Assembly: GCF_029193885.1 (NCBI RefSeq)
Contig: NZ_JARFVB010000003.1
Span: 62,001 to 126,000, forward strand
Source of the DNA: Flagellimonas yonaguniensis
GTDB lineage: Bacteria; Bacteroidota; Bacteroidia; Flavobacteriales; Flavobacteriaceae
Length of the DNA stretch: 64,000 nucleotides
Direction of reading: 5' to 3'
In this document: in pieces, positions 1 to 8,023 of the stretch
Layout of the letters: each line of letters begins with the position of its first letter
How positions within the stretch are numbered: the first letter of the stretch is position 1
Notes under the pieces: generated by a model
Seen by the model: the letters and a program-made list of their open reading frames with translations, nothing else
Database searches by the model: none
What the model was told of the DNA's origin: nothing
Position numbers and translations under genes: made by a program

Positions 1-552
1 AACTTTGCAAAGCAATACCCCGATTTTGGGTACGAGCACCGAAGCCTAAAATCCTCTATCTATAGTGTTCCATTGACTTTTATGGGGTATGGCGGTTACC
101 TTAATCCTTTTACCAATGAGGCACAGGTCAATGGAATTACTCCAAAATTCAGGTTACCCACAGTAAGTTGTCACGAAGTAGGCCATCAATTGGGGTACTC
201 CGCCGAAGGTGCCACAAATTTTATTGGTTTTTTGGTTACATCAAAGAGCAAAGACCCGTATTTTAAGTATTCGGCTTACAATCACGCCCTAGGTTACTGC
301 CTTAACGACCTTTTCCATAAAGACGAGGAACAATACAATAAAATTGTTGCAGCCATCAATCCGGGTGTAAAAGAAAATTTCAATGAATTACGGGATTTTT
401 GGGAAAAATATGAGAACCCCATGGAGCCGGTGTTCAAATCCGTATTCAACACATTTCTAAAGGTAAACAACCAAAAAGAAGGTATCAAAAGTTATAACGC
501 TGTCGTAGGTCTCATCATCAATCATCGAAACAAGCAATTGGGCATTCTTTGA
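1..552 (+). CDS. DUF3810 family protein, C-terminal part (5' end outside window)
   Basis: The reading frame is open from base 1, so only the C-terminal 183 residues are present. They carry the DUF3810 signature: a TFMGYGGYLNPFTNEAQVN stretch, then a metallopeptidase-like helix CHEVGHQLGY followed by AEGATNFIGF, in which HEVGH is an HExxH motif and the downstream Glu could be the third zinc ligand. Family members usually have N-terminal membrane segments, which would lie upstream of this window. A zinc metallopeptidase activity is inferred from the motif only. The tail (residues FNTFLKVNNQKEGIKSY) is also typical of the family. The gene ends 60 bases before the amidohydrolase start. Confidence 0.85.
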   Translation, partial: NFAKQYPDFGYEHRSLKSSIYSVPLTFMGYGGYLNPFTNEAQVNGITPKFRLPTVSCHEVGHQLGYSAEGATNFIGFLVTSKSKDPYFKYSAYNHALGYCLNDLFHKDEEQYNKIVAAINPGVKENFNELRDFWEKYENPMEPVFKSVFNTFLKVNNQKEGIKSYNAVVGLIINHRNKQLGIL

Positions 553-611
553 AACTTGTGGAGTCCTTTCACAAAGGTTACCTTTAATGCGACTAATTCA
601 ATTCAAACCTT

Positions 612-3557
612 ATGAAACTAAAACTTTTGGCCCTGTTCCTCTTCATGGGCAGTGTTTCTTTGTTTGCACAGGATTATTTTCCAATAAATGACGGTGTAAA
701 GGCAAAGAAGAACAACAATTACACGGCATTTACGAATGCCAAAATCTATGTAACCCCTACACAAATCATCAACAATGGCACCCTGCTGATACAAAACGGC
801 AAAGTGGTACAAGTCGGCAAATCCGTAAACATTCCCAAAAATGCGGTCGTGGAGGACTTGGGCGGAAAATCCATCTATCCATCATTTATCGATGTGTTTT
901 CTGGATTTGGTGTAGAACTACCTAAAAAAGCCAGCAGCAGCGGAAGGTCCGCACAATATGGCCCATCTAGGGAAGGATTTTACTGGAACGACCATATTAT
1001 GCCCGAAAATGATGCCATCAATAGTTTTAAATATGATGAAAAAAAGGCCAAAGAGCTTAGAAATGCTGGTTTCGGGACCATCAATGCACACATTGAAGAC
1101 GGAATAGCCAGGGGAACTGGCCTATTGGTCGCTTTGAACGATGAAGCATCCGAAGCACAACGTATCCTTTCCGATAAATCCGCACAATACTTTTCCTTTG
1201 GGAAGAGCAGAGCATCAAGACAATCATACCCGGGTTCCCTGATGGGGGCCATGGCCTTGATGCGCCAGGTGTATTACGATATGGACTGGTACAGCAAAGG
1301 CAATGTGGACACCAAAGACCGTTCATTGGAAGCTTTGATTGCCAACAAGGGTTTGACACAAATCTATGCTGCCGGAGACAATGGCAATGTGCTCCGTGCT
1401 GACAAAATTGGAGACCTTTTCGGAATTCAGTACACTATTTTGGCGGGCGGAGACGAATACGAGCATATTGATGAAATCAAAGCCACCAACGCCAAATTGA
1501 TTTTACCCCTTGATTTTCCAGATGCATTCGATGTATCCAACCCATATCAAGCCAAATACATTGCCTTGAAGGATATGAGACACTGGAACTTGGCGCCGTC
1601 CAATCCAAAAGTTTTGGCGGACAATGGTGTGGACTTCTCCATTACCTTACATGGGCTTAAATCCCCTAAAGAGTTGAAGGAAAAAATCTTGAAAGCCATA
1701 ACTTATGGTCTTCCAAAAACCAAGGCATTGGAGGCATTGACCACCATTCCTGCGGAGATTTTGGGTAAATCCAACGAGATTGGCTCATTGCAAGCTGGAA
1801 GCCAAGCCAACTTCTTGATTACTTCAGGCGATATTTTTGACAAAGGCACCACCCTTTATGAAAACTGGGTCCAAGGAACCAAGAATATCATTGAAAGCAT
1901 GGATGTCATCGATATCCGTGGCGATTATGATCTTGCCGTTAACGGAACCACTTACAAAGTTTCTCTAACAGGAGATGCTGACAAACCAAAGGCTGAAATC
2001 AAAAAAGGCAATGAAACCGTAGACTCCAAGATAGATTATTCAGGAGACTGGTTGAATATTTCCTTCAGTGAAGACAATATTGGTTCTTACCGCATGGTCG
2101 CCCATGTTTTACCAGGCGCTGAATCCATCAAAGGAAACGTAGTGCTTCCCAATGGCGATGAAACTTCGGCCACAATGACCAAGACTTCCGCTTTTGAGGA
2201 GAAATCCAAAGGCGAAGTTGCTGCCGAGAAACCTCAGCTTATGGCCCTAACTTATCCCAATGTTGGATACGGGTACAAGGAAAAACCAGAACAAGAGGAC
2301 ATCCTTTTCAAAAATGCTACGGTTTGGACAGGCGAGACCATTTTGGAAAACACCGATGTACTCATCAAAAAAGGTAAGATCTCCAAAGTGGGGAAAGACC
2401 TCCGCGCAGGTGGCGCCACGGTGGTGGATGCCACTGGAAAGCACTTGACTGCTGGAATCATTGATGAGCATACACATATTGCAGCACTATCCATTAACGA
2501 AGGTGGACACAATTCCTCTGCCGAAGTACGTATGGAAGATGTCGTTGACCCAAAAGACGTTGCCATTTACCGTGATCTGGCCGGTGGTGTCACTACCGCC
2601 CAATTACTGCATGGTTCTGCCAACCCCATCGGGGGTCAATCTGCCATATTAAGGTTAAAGTGGGGAGAAAGCGCAGAAAACATGATTTTCGACGACTCGC
2701 CCAAATTCATAAAGTTTGCCTTGGGAGAAAACGTGAAGCAGTCCAACTGGGGCAGCTACTCCCGTTTTCCGCAGACCAGAATGGGTGTGGAACAAGTGTA
2801 CACCGACTATTTCCAACGCGCAAAGGAATACGATGAAAAGAAAAAAAGTGGGGAACCTTTCCGCTACGATGAGGAAATGGAAACCTTGGCTGAAATCTTG
2901 AACGCGGAACGTTTTATTTCTTGCCACTCCTATGTACAGAGTGAAATCAACATGATGATGAAAGTCGCCGAGAAGTTTGATTTCCGCGTGAACACCTTTA
3001 CGCACATCTTGGAAGGATACAAAGTAGCCGATAAAATGGTCGAACATGGTGTTGGCGGTGGCACATTCAGTGATTGGTGGGCCTACAAATACGAAGTGAA
3101 CGATGCGATTCCTTACAATGCAGCCATCATGACCAGTCAAGGAGTGACCGTTGCCATCAACAGTGACGATGCCGAAATGTCCAGAAGGTTGAACCAAGAA
3201 GCCGGTAAAACGGTAAAATATGGAGGTATGTCAGAATTGGAAGCATGGAAAATGGTCACATTGAATCCAGCCAAACTGCTTCATTTGGACGATCGCGTAG
3301 GTAGTATTGAAGAAGGAAAAGATGCAGATGTGGTTCTATGGACCGATCATCCATTATCCGTTTACGCCAAAGCTGAAAAAACCTTGATTGAAGGAAAAGT
3401 TTATTTTGATCTGGAAAAAGACAAAAAGCTAAGGGAATCCATCAAAAAGGAAAGAAACCAATTGATTGGAATGATGTTGAACGAAAACAAAAAGGGTAAA
3501 AAATCCAGAACCCCCGTTCAGAGTAAGAAAGAAGAGTTTCATTGTGACACCCTTTAA
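612..3557 (+). CDS. Secreted amidohydrolase family protein with two amidohydrolase halves (one apparently inactive)
   Basis: A 981-residue protein with a signal peptide (MKLKLLALFLFMGSVSLFAQ). It contains two composite amidohydrolase domains in tandem. The second half (from about residue 560) has the metal motif IIDEHTH with His620 and His622, later candidate ligands in ISCHSYVQ and FTHILEGY, and a catalytic-type Asp in AINSDDAE, so it should bind metal and hydrolyse a C-N bond, as in imidazolonepropionase and dipeptidase relatives. The first half keeps the beta-sandwich entry (DLGGKSIYPSFIDVFSGFG), but the His-x-His positions are Phe96 and Gly98, so it is probably catalytically dead. The substrate is unknown and a periplasmic location is inferred. 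The next gene starts 12 bases downstream and is a paralogue, so the two are likely co-transcribed. Confidence 0.9.
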   Translation: MKLKLLALFLFMGSVSLFAQDYFPINDGVKAKKNNNYTAFTNAKIYVTPTQIINNGTLLIQNGKVVQVGKSVNIPKNAVVEDLGGKSIYPSFIDVFSGFGVELPKKASSSGRSAQYGPSREGFYWNDHIMPENDAINSFKYDEKKAKELRNAGFGTINAHIEDGIARGTGLLVALNDEASEAQRILSDKSAQYFSFGKSRASRQSYPGSLMGAMALMRQVYYDMDWYSKGNVDTKDRSLEALIANKGLTQIYAAGDNGNVLRADKIGDLFGIQYTILAGGDEYEHIDEIKATNAKLILPLDFPDAFDVSNPYQAKYIALKDMRHWNLAPSNPKVLADNGVDFSITLHGLKSPKELKEKILKAITYGLPKTKALEALTTIPAEILGKSNEIGSLQAGSQANFLITSGDIFDKGTTLYENWVQGTKNIIESMDVIDIRGDYDLAVNGTTYKVSLTGDADKPKAEIKKGNETVDSKIDYSGDWLNISFSEDNIGSYRMVAHVLPGAESIKGNVVLPNGDETSATMTKTSAFEEKSKGEVAAEKPQLMALTYPNVGYGYKEKPEQEDILFKNATVWTGETILENTDVLIKKGKISKVGKDLRAGGATVVDATGKHLTAGIIDEHTHIAALSINEGGHNSSAEVRMEDVVDPKDVAIYRDLAGGVTTAQLLHGSANPIGGQSAILRLKWGESAENMIFDDSPKFIKFALGENVKQSNWGSYSRFPQTRMGVEQVYTDYFQRAKEYDEKKKSGEPFRYDEEMETLAEILNAERFISCHSYVQSEINMMMKVAEKFDFRVNTFTHILEGYKVADKMVEHGVGGGTFSDWWAYKYEVNDAIPYNAAIMTSQGVTVAINSDDAEMSRRLNQEAGKTVKYGGMSELEAWKMVTLNPAKLLHLDDRVGSIEEGKDADVVLWTDHPLSVYAKAEKTLIEGKVYFDLEKDKKLRESIKKERNQLIGMMLNENKKGKKSRTPVQSKKEEFHCDTL

Positions 3558-3568
3558 AAAAATAAACC

Positions 3569-4867
3569 ATGAAAAGAATATTTTTAATCATAGCAATTGT
3601 TTTAGGGGTTTCATTGAACGCACAGCAAACCCCTGCCCCTCCCCAATCCGAACAAATTGCCATATTAGGAGCGACAGCACATATTGGCAATGGAGAGGTA
3701 ATTGAGAACTGTACCATCATTTTTAAGGATGGAAAAATCACGGCCATTGGAGCAGATTTGATGGCGCCTACCATAGGCACCATGATCAATGCCGAGGGCA
3801 AACACGTATATCCAGGCTTTATAGCACCCTCCAAATCCCTTGGTTTGGTCGAAGTCGATGCCGTTAGGGCAAGCGATGATCAAGATGAAATCGGCGAAAT
3901 GATTCCACATGTCCGCAGTTTGATTGCTTACAATGCAGAATCCAAAGTAGTGGAAAGCATGCGTCCGAATGGTGTTCTTATTGGACAGGTAACGCCACAG
4001 GGAGGCACTATCTCAGGAACTTCCAGCATTGTCCAGTTTGATGCGTGGAACTGGGAAGATGCCGCTTTGAAAGCAGATGATGGCATCCACATGAACTGGC
4101 CCAACTTTTTTAGAAGGGGCCGCTGGTGGGCTGGTGAAGAAAGAGGTTACGTTCCTAACAAGGATTATGGAAAAGAAATGGACAACATTAAAATGTTCTT
4201 TCAGAACTCCATAGCTTATGGAAAAACGAATGAAAACCAGAAAAATCTTCCATTTGCCGCTATGCAGGGGCTTTTTGATGGCTCCCAGCGCCTATACATC
4301 CATGCAGATGGGGAAAAGGAGATTACCGATGCGGTCACTTTAACAAAACAACTAGGCGTTAAAAACGTAGTGGTTGTAGGTGGATATCGCGCCAATAAAA
4401 TTGTTGACTTACTCAAAGAGTACAATGTTCCAGTTTTAGTGGAACGCACCCATTCATTGCCACAACATGAAGACGATGATTACGACCATACTTACAAATT
4501 GCCAAAAATTCTAGTGGATGCTGGTCTTTTGGTGGGATTACAGAATGAGAACGCTGCCAATTTCCAAGTTAGGAATCTCGCCTTTTATGCTGGTCAAACA
4601 GTCGCCCAAGGACTGGACAAGGAAACAGCTTTGCAATTGATAACCGGTAACACAGCAAAAATTTTGGGTATTGACGATATGTACGGAACTTTGGAAGAAG
4701 GAAAAAGTGCAACCCTATTCATTTCAAAAGGAGATGCATTGGACATGAGGACCAACCAACTTTCCAAGGCCTATATCGATGGTAGGGACGTTTCGTTGGA
4801 AACCCACCAGACCGAACTATGGAAACGGTACATGGGCAAATACGAAAGGGAAAAAGAAGGACAATAG
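3569..4867 (+). CDS. Secreted amidohydrolase-fold protein, probable pseudoenzyme
   Basis: A 432-residue protein with a signal peptide (MKRIFLIIAIVLGVSLNAQQ) and the amidohydrolase composite fold. It opens with the small beta domain (ILGATAHIGNGEVIENCTI), then YPGFIAPSKS at residues 82-90, where an active family member would read PGxIDxHxH. Both His positions are Ser (88 and 90) and the Asp is Ala86. The C-terminal TGNTAKILGIDDMYGTLEEGKSATLFI is the usual closing beta-sandwich. It sits 12 bases after the larger amidohydrolase and resembles its inactive N-terminal half, so a partner or regulatory subunit role is plausible but unproven. A strong terminator follows. Confidence 0.88.
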   Translation: MKRIFLIIAIVLGVSLNAQQTPAPPQSEQIAILGATAHIGNGEVIENCTIIFKDGKITAIGADLMAPTIGTMINAEGKHVYPGFIAPSKSLGLVEVDAVRASDDQDEIGEMIPHVRSLIAYNAESKVVESMRPNGVLIGQVTPQGGTISGTSSIVQFDAWNWEDAALKADDGIHMNWPNFFRRGRWWAGEERGYVPNKDYGKEMDNIKMFFQNSIAYGKTNENQKNLPFAAMQGLFDGSQRLYIHADGEKEITDAVTLTKQLGVKNVVVVGGYRANKIVDLLKEYNVPVLVERTHSLPQHEDDDYDHTYKLPKILVDAGLLVGLQNENAANFQVRNLAFYAGQTVAQGLDKETALQLITGNTAKILGIDDMYGTLEEGKSATLFISKGDALDMRTNQLSKAYIDGRDVSLETHQTELWKRYMGKYEREKEGQ

Positions 4868-4880
4868 ATCCTAAATATCA

Positions 4881-4909
4881 AAAGGCGCTCCTCGGAGCGC
4901 CTTTTTTTA
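4881..4909 (+). terminator. Intrinsic terminator after the amidohydrolase pair
   Basis: A perfect 10-bp stem (AAAGGCGCTC / GAGCGCCTTT, 4881-4890 and 4895-4904) with a CTCG loop, followed by a T run. It lies 14 bases after the stop codon of the second amidohydrolase gene. Confidence 0.93.
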
Positions 4910-5068
4910 TATTGATCTTGCTTGGCAATGTCAGTTCGAGTTTTTTCCAAAGGAAAAAGTATCGAGAACAGGGATTACTGCATCCAAAATCAATTCTCGA
5001 TACAATTTTTCTCCGCCACACTCCAAAAAATCACTCGAATTGACAAATTTCCACCAAAATACTCATTA

Positions 5069-5872
5069 TCAATTCGTCTTTATAGCAACATATTCCCCAT
5101 TTTCAGGCTTAGCATAAAATTCTTCTGGTTGAGGGTTCTCGCTAATAATGACATCCTCAAACGTCATCGTGCTGGCAGGCTCCAAAATCTTTCTTCCCTC
5201 ATAGTTGTGCCACGTGATGGATTTTGGAAGCAACAACCCGTTCACTTCTTGCCAATCCTTGTAATTTATCCACCGTACATTATCGGAAGTTTCCCCAGAT
5301 CGGTAGGTAACCGTGTAGCCCAACCAAGCCATTTTATGGCTCTCAGGGTCAAAATGAATGTAATACTCATCTTTAGATGAGGCACCAACACCCGATTCAA
5401 AGGCAACTTTTATCCCTGGGTAATTTTTTCCTTCATATTCCAAATCATCAGCTTCGGAATACATAATGCCATCATCAGCAAAAACAAAGGGCATGGCGTA
5501 GAAATAAAACATCAAATTATGATAAAACCTTACATCCCCCTTATAGGTTTCGTCTGTATCCAAAAGCCAAGTTTCATTGCCATCAAATCCCATGGTAAAT
5601 TGCTCAGTTTCAATTTTGTCCATTCTGGACCATAGCTCTATGGTATGGGTTTCCGCGAGTTTGGGTTTAGGGAGCACAAAAGATAGTGTTCGCTGTTTTT
5701 TCCACTGCTTTATACCTCCATGGGCATCAAAAACCTTCATCAAGGCATCTGGATAAACAGCTTTGTTTTCCGAGATTTCCTGTTGGACAGGTTCTTTAAT
5801 TTTTGCAGGTTTTGAATTTTGTTTGCAGCCAATCAAGCCAAAAAAAAGTAATAGGAAGGTTAATTTGTTCAT
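5069..5872 (-). CDS. Hypothetical lipoprotein (DUF6503-like, tentative)
   Basis: A 267-residue protein with a lipoprotein signal (MNKLTFLLLFFGLIGCKQN, lipid attachment at the Cys after LIG). The mature part looks like an all-beta outer-membrane-anchored domain: it starts with ALMKVFDAHGGIKQWKKQ, then alternating hydrophobic strands, and ends with PEEFYAKPENGEY. The start (a helix with DAHGG followed by a strand describing a quantity) resembles the DUF6503 and LolA-like lipoproteins of Bacteroidota, but I cannot confirm the family. It is a single gene, convergent with the amidohydrolase unit and divergent from the methyltransferase gene. Confidence 0.8.
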   Translation of the reverse strand: MNKLTFLLLFFGLIGCKQNSKPAKIKEPVQQEISENKAVYPDALMKVFDAHGGIKQWKKQRTLSFVLPKPKLAETHTIELWSRMDKIETEQFTMGFDGNETWLLDTDETYKGDVRFYHNLMFYFYAMPFVFADDGIMYSEADDLEYEGKNYPGIKVAFESGVGASSKDEYYIHFDPESHKMAWLGYTVTYRSGETSDNVRWINYKDWQEVNGLLLPKSITWHNYEGRKILEPASTMTFEDVIISENPQPEEFYAKPENGEYVAIKTN

Positions 5873-5942
5873 GGTTTAGATTTTACCTCTTGGTCGAAAA
5901 CCCCTTTTTATAATTACAGGAATCTTTATTTTTACGAACTGT

Positions 5943-6743
5943 ATGGAAGCTAAACTAATCAGTAGTGCCCAAAATCCTTTGGTAAAAAAAATCCTGCTCC
6001 TAAAAGAGAAATCGCGTGAAAGGAGAAAAAGCGGGCTTTTTGTGGTGGAGGGACAGCGGGAAATTGAATTGGCCCAAAAGGGAGGATACAGTTTACAAAC
6101 CCTTTTATTTTGTCCCGAGATTATGGGTTCCGGTTCCATTGACACTTTCATCAAAGTATCAAACCCAGAAATCATACAAGTTTCAGAAAGTATTTACGGT
6201 AAAATTGCGCATCGTGGCACCACGGAGGGTATTCTTGGACTCATGGAATCCAAGAACCATGCATTGGAGCATATTACCTTTACAAACAAAACACCTTTGG
6301 TGTTGGTTGCCGAAGCTCCCGAAAAACCCGGTAATATCGGTGCCTTGTTACGCACTGCCGATGCCGCTGCAGTTGATGCCGTTTTAATAGCGAATCCCAA
6401 ATCCGACCTATATAGTCCAAACATCATCCGTTCCAGCGTGGGTTGTCTTTTTACCAACCAGATTGGCGTGGGAACAACAGATGAGATCATTGATTTTTTA
6501 CAAACCAACCAAATCAAAATTTACTGTGCTGCCTTAACCGCTTCCAAAAATTATGTGGAGTGTGATTTTAAAGCCGCTTCAGCCCTTGTCATGGGTACCG
6601 AGGCTACTGGACTGACAGAAAAATGGCTTCAAAATTCCGACCAAAACATAATTATACCGATGCAGGGAGAAATAGACTCCATGAATGTTTCGGTATCCGC
6701 CGCAATACTTATATTTGAAGCGAAGCGCCAGCGCGGATTTTAA
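5943..6743 (+). CDS. TrmH/SpoU family RNA 2'-O-methyltransferase
   Basis: A 266-residue SPOUT methyltransferase. The N-terminal substrate-binding domain (SSAQNPLVKKILLLKEKSRERRKSGLFVVEGQ in its typical form) runs to about residue 95. It is followed by the knotted SpoU domain with motif 1 (EKPGNIGALLRTADA), motif 2 (VMGTEATGLTEKWL) and motif 3 (IPMQGEIDSMNVSVSAAI), which together form the SAM knot. Such enzymes methylate the 2'-OH of a nucleotide in 23S rRNA or tRNA using S-adenosylmethionine; the exact site cannot be read from sequence. The gene ends 3 bases before the protease gene, so the two form an operon. Confidence 0.93.
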   Translation: MEAKLISSAQNPLVKKILLLKEKSRERRKSGLFVVEGQREIELAQKGGYSLQTLLFCPEIMGSGSIDTFIKVSNPEIIQVSESIYGKIAHRGTTEGILGLMESKNHALEHITFTNKTPLVLVAEAPEKPGNIGALLRTADAAAVDAVLIANPKSDLYSPNIIRSSVGCLFTNQIGVGTTDEIIDFLQTNQIKIYCAALTASKNYVECDFKAASALVMGTEATGLTEKWLQNSDQNIIIPMQGEIDSMNVSVSAAILIFEAKRQRGF

Positions 6744-6746
6744 GCT

Positions 6747-7979
6747 ATGGAAAAAAATGTACTCTTTTATATCATCCTGATCATTCTTGTGGTCCAATAT
6801 CTGGTCCATCAGTATTTGGAGTACCTGAACGCCAAGCGTTTCAAATCGACCTTACCACCCGAACTTGCCGATGTTTTTGATGAAGATGAGTATCAAAAAT
6901 CGCAACAATACAAACGGACCAATTACAAATTTGGGGTTATTTCCGATGGATTTTCACTGGTCCTGACTATCTGCTTCCTTGTATTTGGAGGTTTTGAATG
7001 GGTGGACCATTTCACACGTTCCATCACGGAGGACAGTATCCCAATGGCGCTGATGTTTTTTGGAATCATCATGTTGGGAAGTGCTATTCTAGGACTTCCT
7101 TTCTCCTATTACCGAACCTTTGTGATCGAGGAGGAATATGGGTTCAACAAAACAACCAAATCCACCTTTTTGTCCGACAAAATAAAAGGTGGCATCCTGA
7201 CCATCATTCTTGGAGGAGGTATTTTAATGTTGTTTATGCTGTTCTACAAATCCACAGGACCTAATTTTTGGATCTATGCATGGATTGCAGTTGGTATTTT
7301 CATTCTGTTCATCAATTTATTTTACAGCCGATTGATTGTTCCGCTGTTCAACAAGCAAACGCCGCTTGAAGACGGAAGCCTCAAAAGCTCTATTGAAAAC
7401 TACGCCAAAAAAGTAGGGTTCGAGCTTCAAAATATTTTCGTGATCGATGGTTCCAAACGATCTACCAAGGCAAATGCCTATTTTTCGGGTTTCGGAAAGG
7501 AAAAACGCATCACATTGTTCGACACATTGATCAATGATTTGAGCGAGGATGAAATCGTGGCGGTCCTTGCCCATGAAGTTGGGCATTACAAACGCAAACA
7601 TATTATTGTGAATCTTGTGGTTTCCTTATTGACCACAGGGCTGACGCTTTTTATACTATCGTTGTTCATCAACCATCCAGAAATATCTTTGGCCATTGGG
7701 GTATCCACACCAAGTTTTCATGCTGCCCTGGTCGGATTCGCCCTATTGTACAGTCCAATCTCGGAATTGACGGGATTGATCATGAACTACATATCACGAA
7801 AATTTGAGTTTCAGGCCGATGATTTTGCGAAGAACACATTTGCTGCCCCCCCCTTGGTTTCATCACTGAAAAAATTGTCCAAAAAAAGCTTGAGCAACCT
7901 AACCCCACACCCCGCCTACGTTTTTGTTCACTACTCCCACCCGCCCTTAGTGGAACGTATCCGAAACCTAAAGGCATAG
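6747..7979 (+). CDS. M48 family metallopeptidase (Ste24/CAAX prenyl protease 1-like)
   Basis: A 410-residue integral membrane protease. The zinc motif HEVGH is at residues 276-280, with the downstream third-ligand helix in KFEFQADDFA (the Glu before FQAD). Several hydrophobic segments precede the motif, including an N-terminal one (VLFYIILIILVVQYLVHQYL) and others at about 65-85, 105-125, 150-170 and 175-195. It has the full Ste24p layout with the N-terminal peptidase_M48_N domain. Bacterial members are thought to act in membrane protein quality control. It is coupled to the upstream methyltransferase gene (3-base gap). Confidence 0.93.
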   Translation: MEKNVLFYIILIILVVQYLVHQYLEYLNAKRFKSTLPPELADVFDEDEYQKSQQYKRTNYKFGVISDGFSLVLTICFLVFGGFEWVDHFTRSITEDSIPMALMFFGIIMLGSAILGLPFSYYRTFVIEEEYGFNKTTKSTFLSDKIKGGILTIILGGGILMLFMLFYKSTGPNFWIYAWIAVGIFILFINLFYSRLIVPLFNKQTPLEDGSLKSSIENYAKKVGFELQNIFVIDGSKRSTKANAYFSGFGKEKRITLFDTLINDLSEDEIVAVLAHEVGHYKRKHIIVNLVVSLLTTGLTLFILSLFINHPEISLAIGVSTPSFHAALVGFALLYSPISELTGLIMNYISRKFEFQADDFAKNTFAAPPLVSSLKKLSKKSLSNLTPHPAYVFVHYSHPPLVERIRNLKA

Positions 7980-8023
7980 ATTTTGTTGGTTAGATTATAA
8001 GATTGTAGTAAATTTAATATACT

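Noticed and set aside
4922..5380. A 152-codon plus-strand frame after the terminator
   Set aside because: It runs opposite the lipoprotein gene, starts in the terminator trailer and shows no domain or signal.
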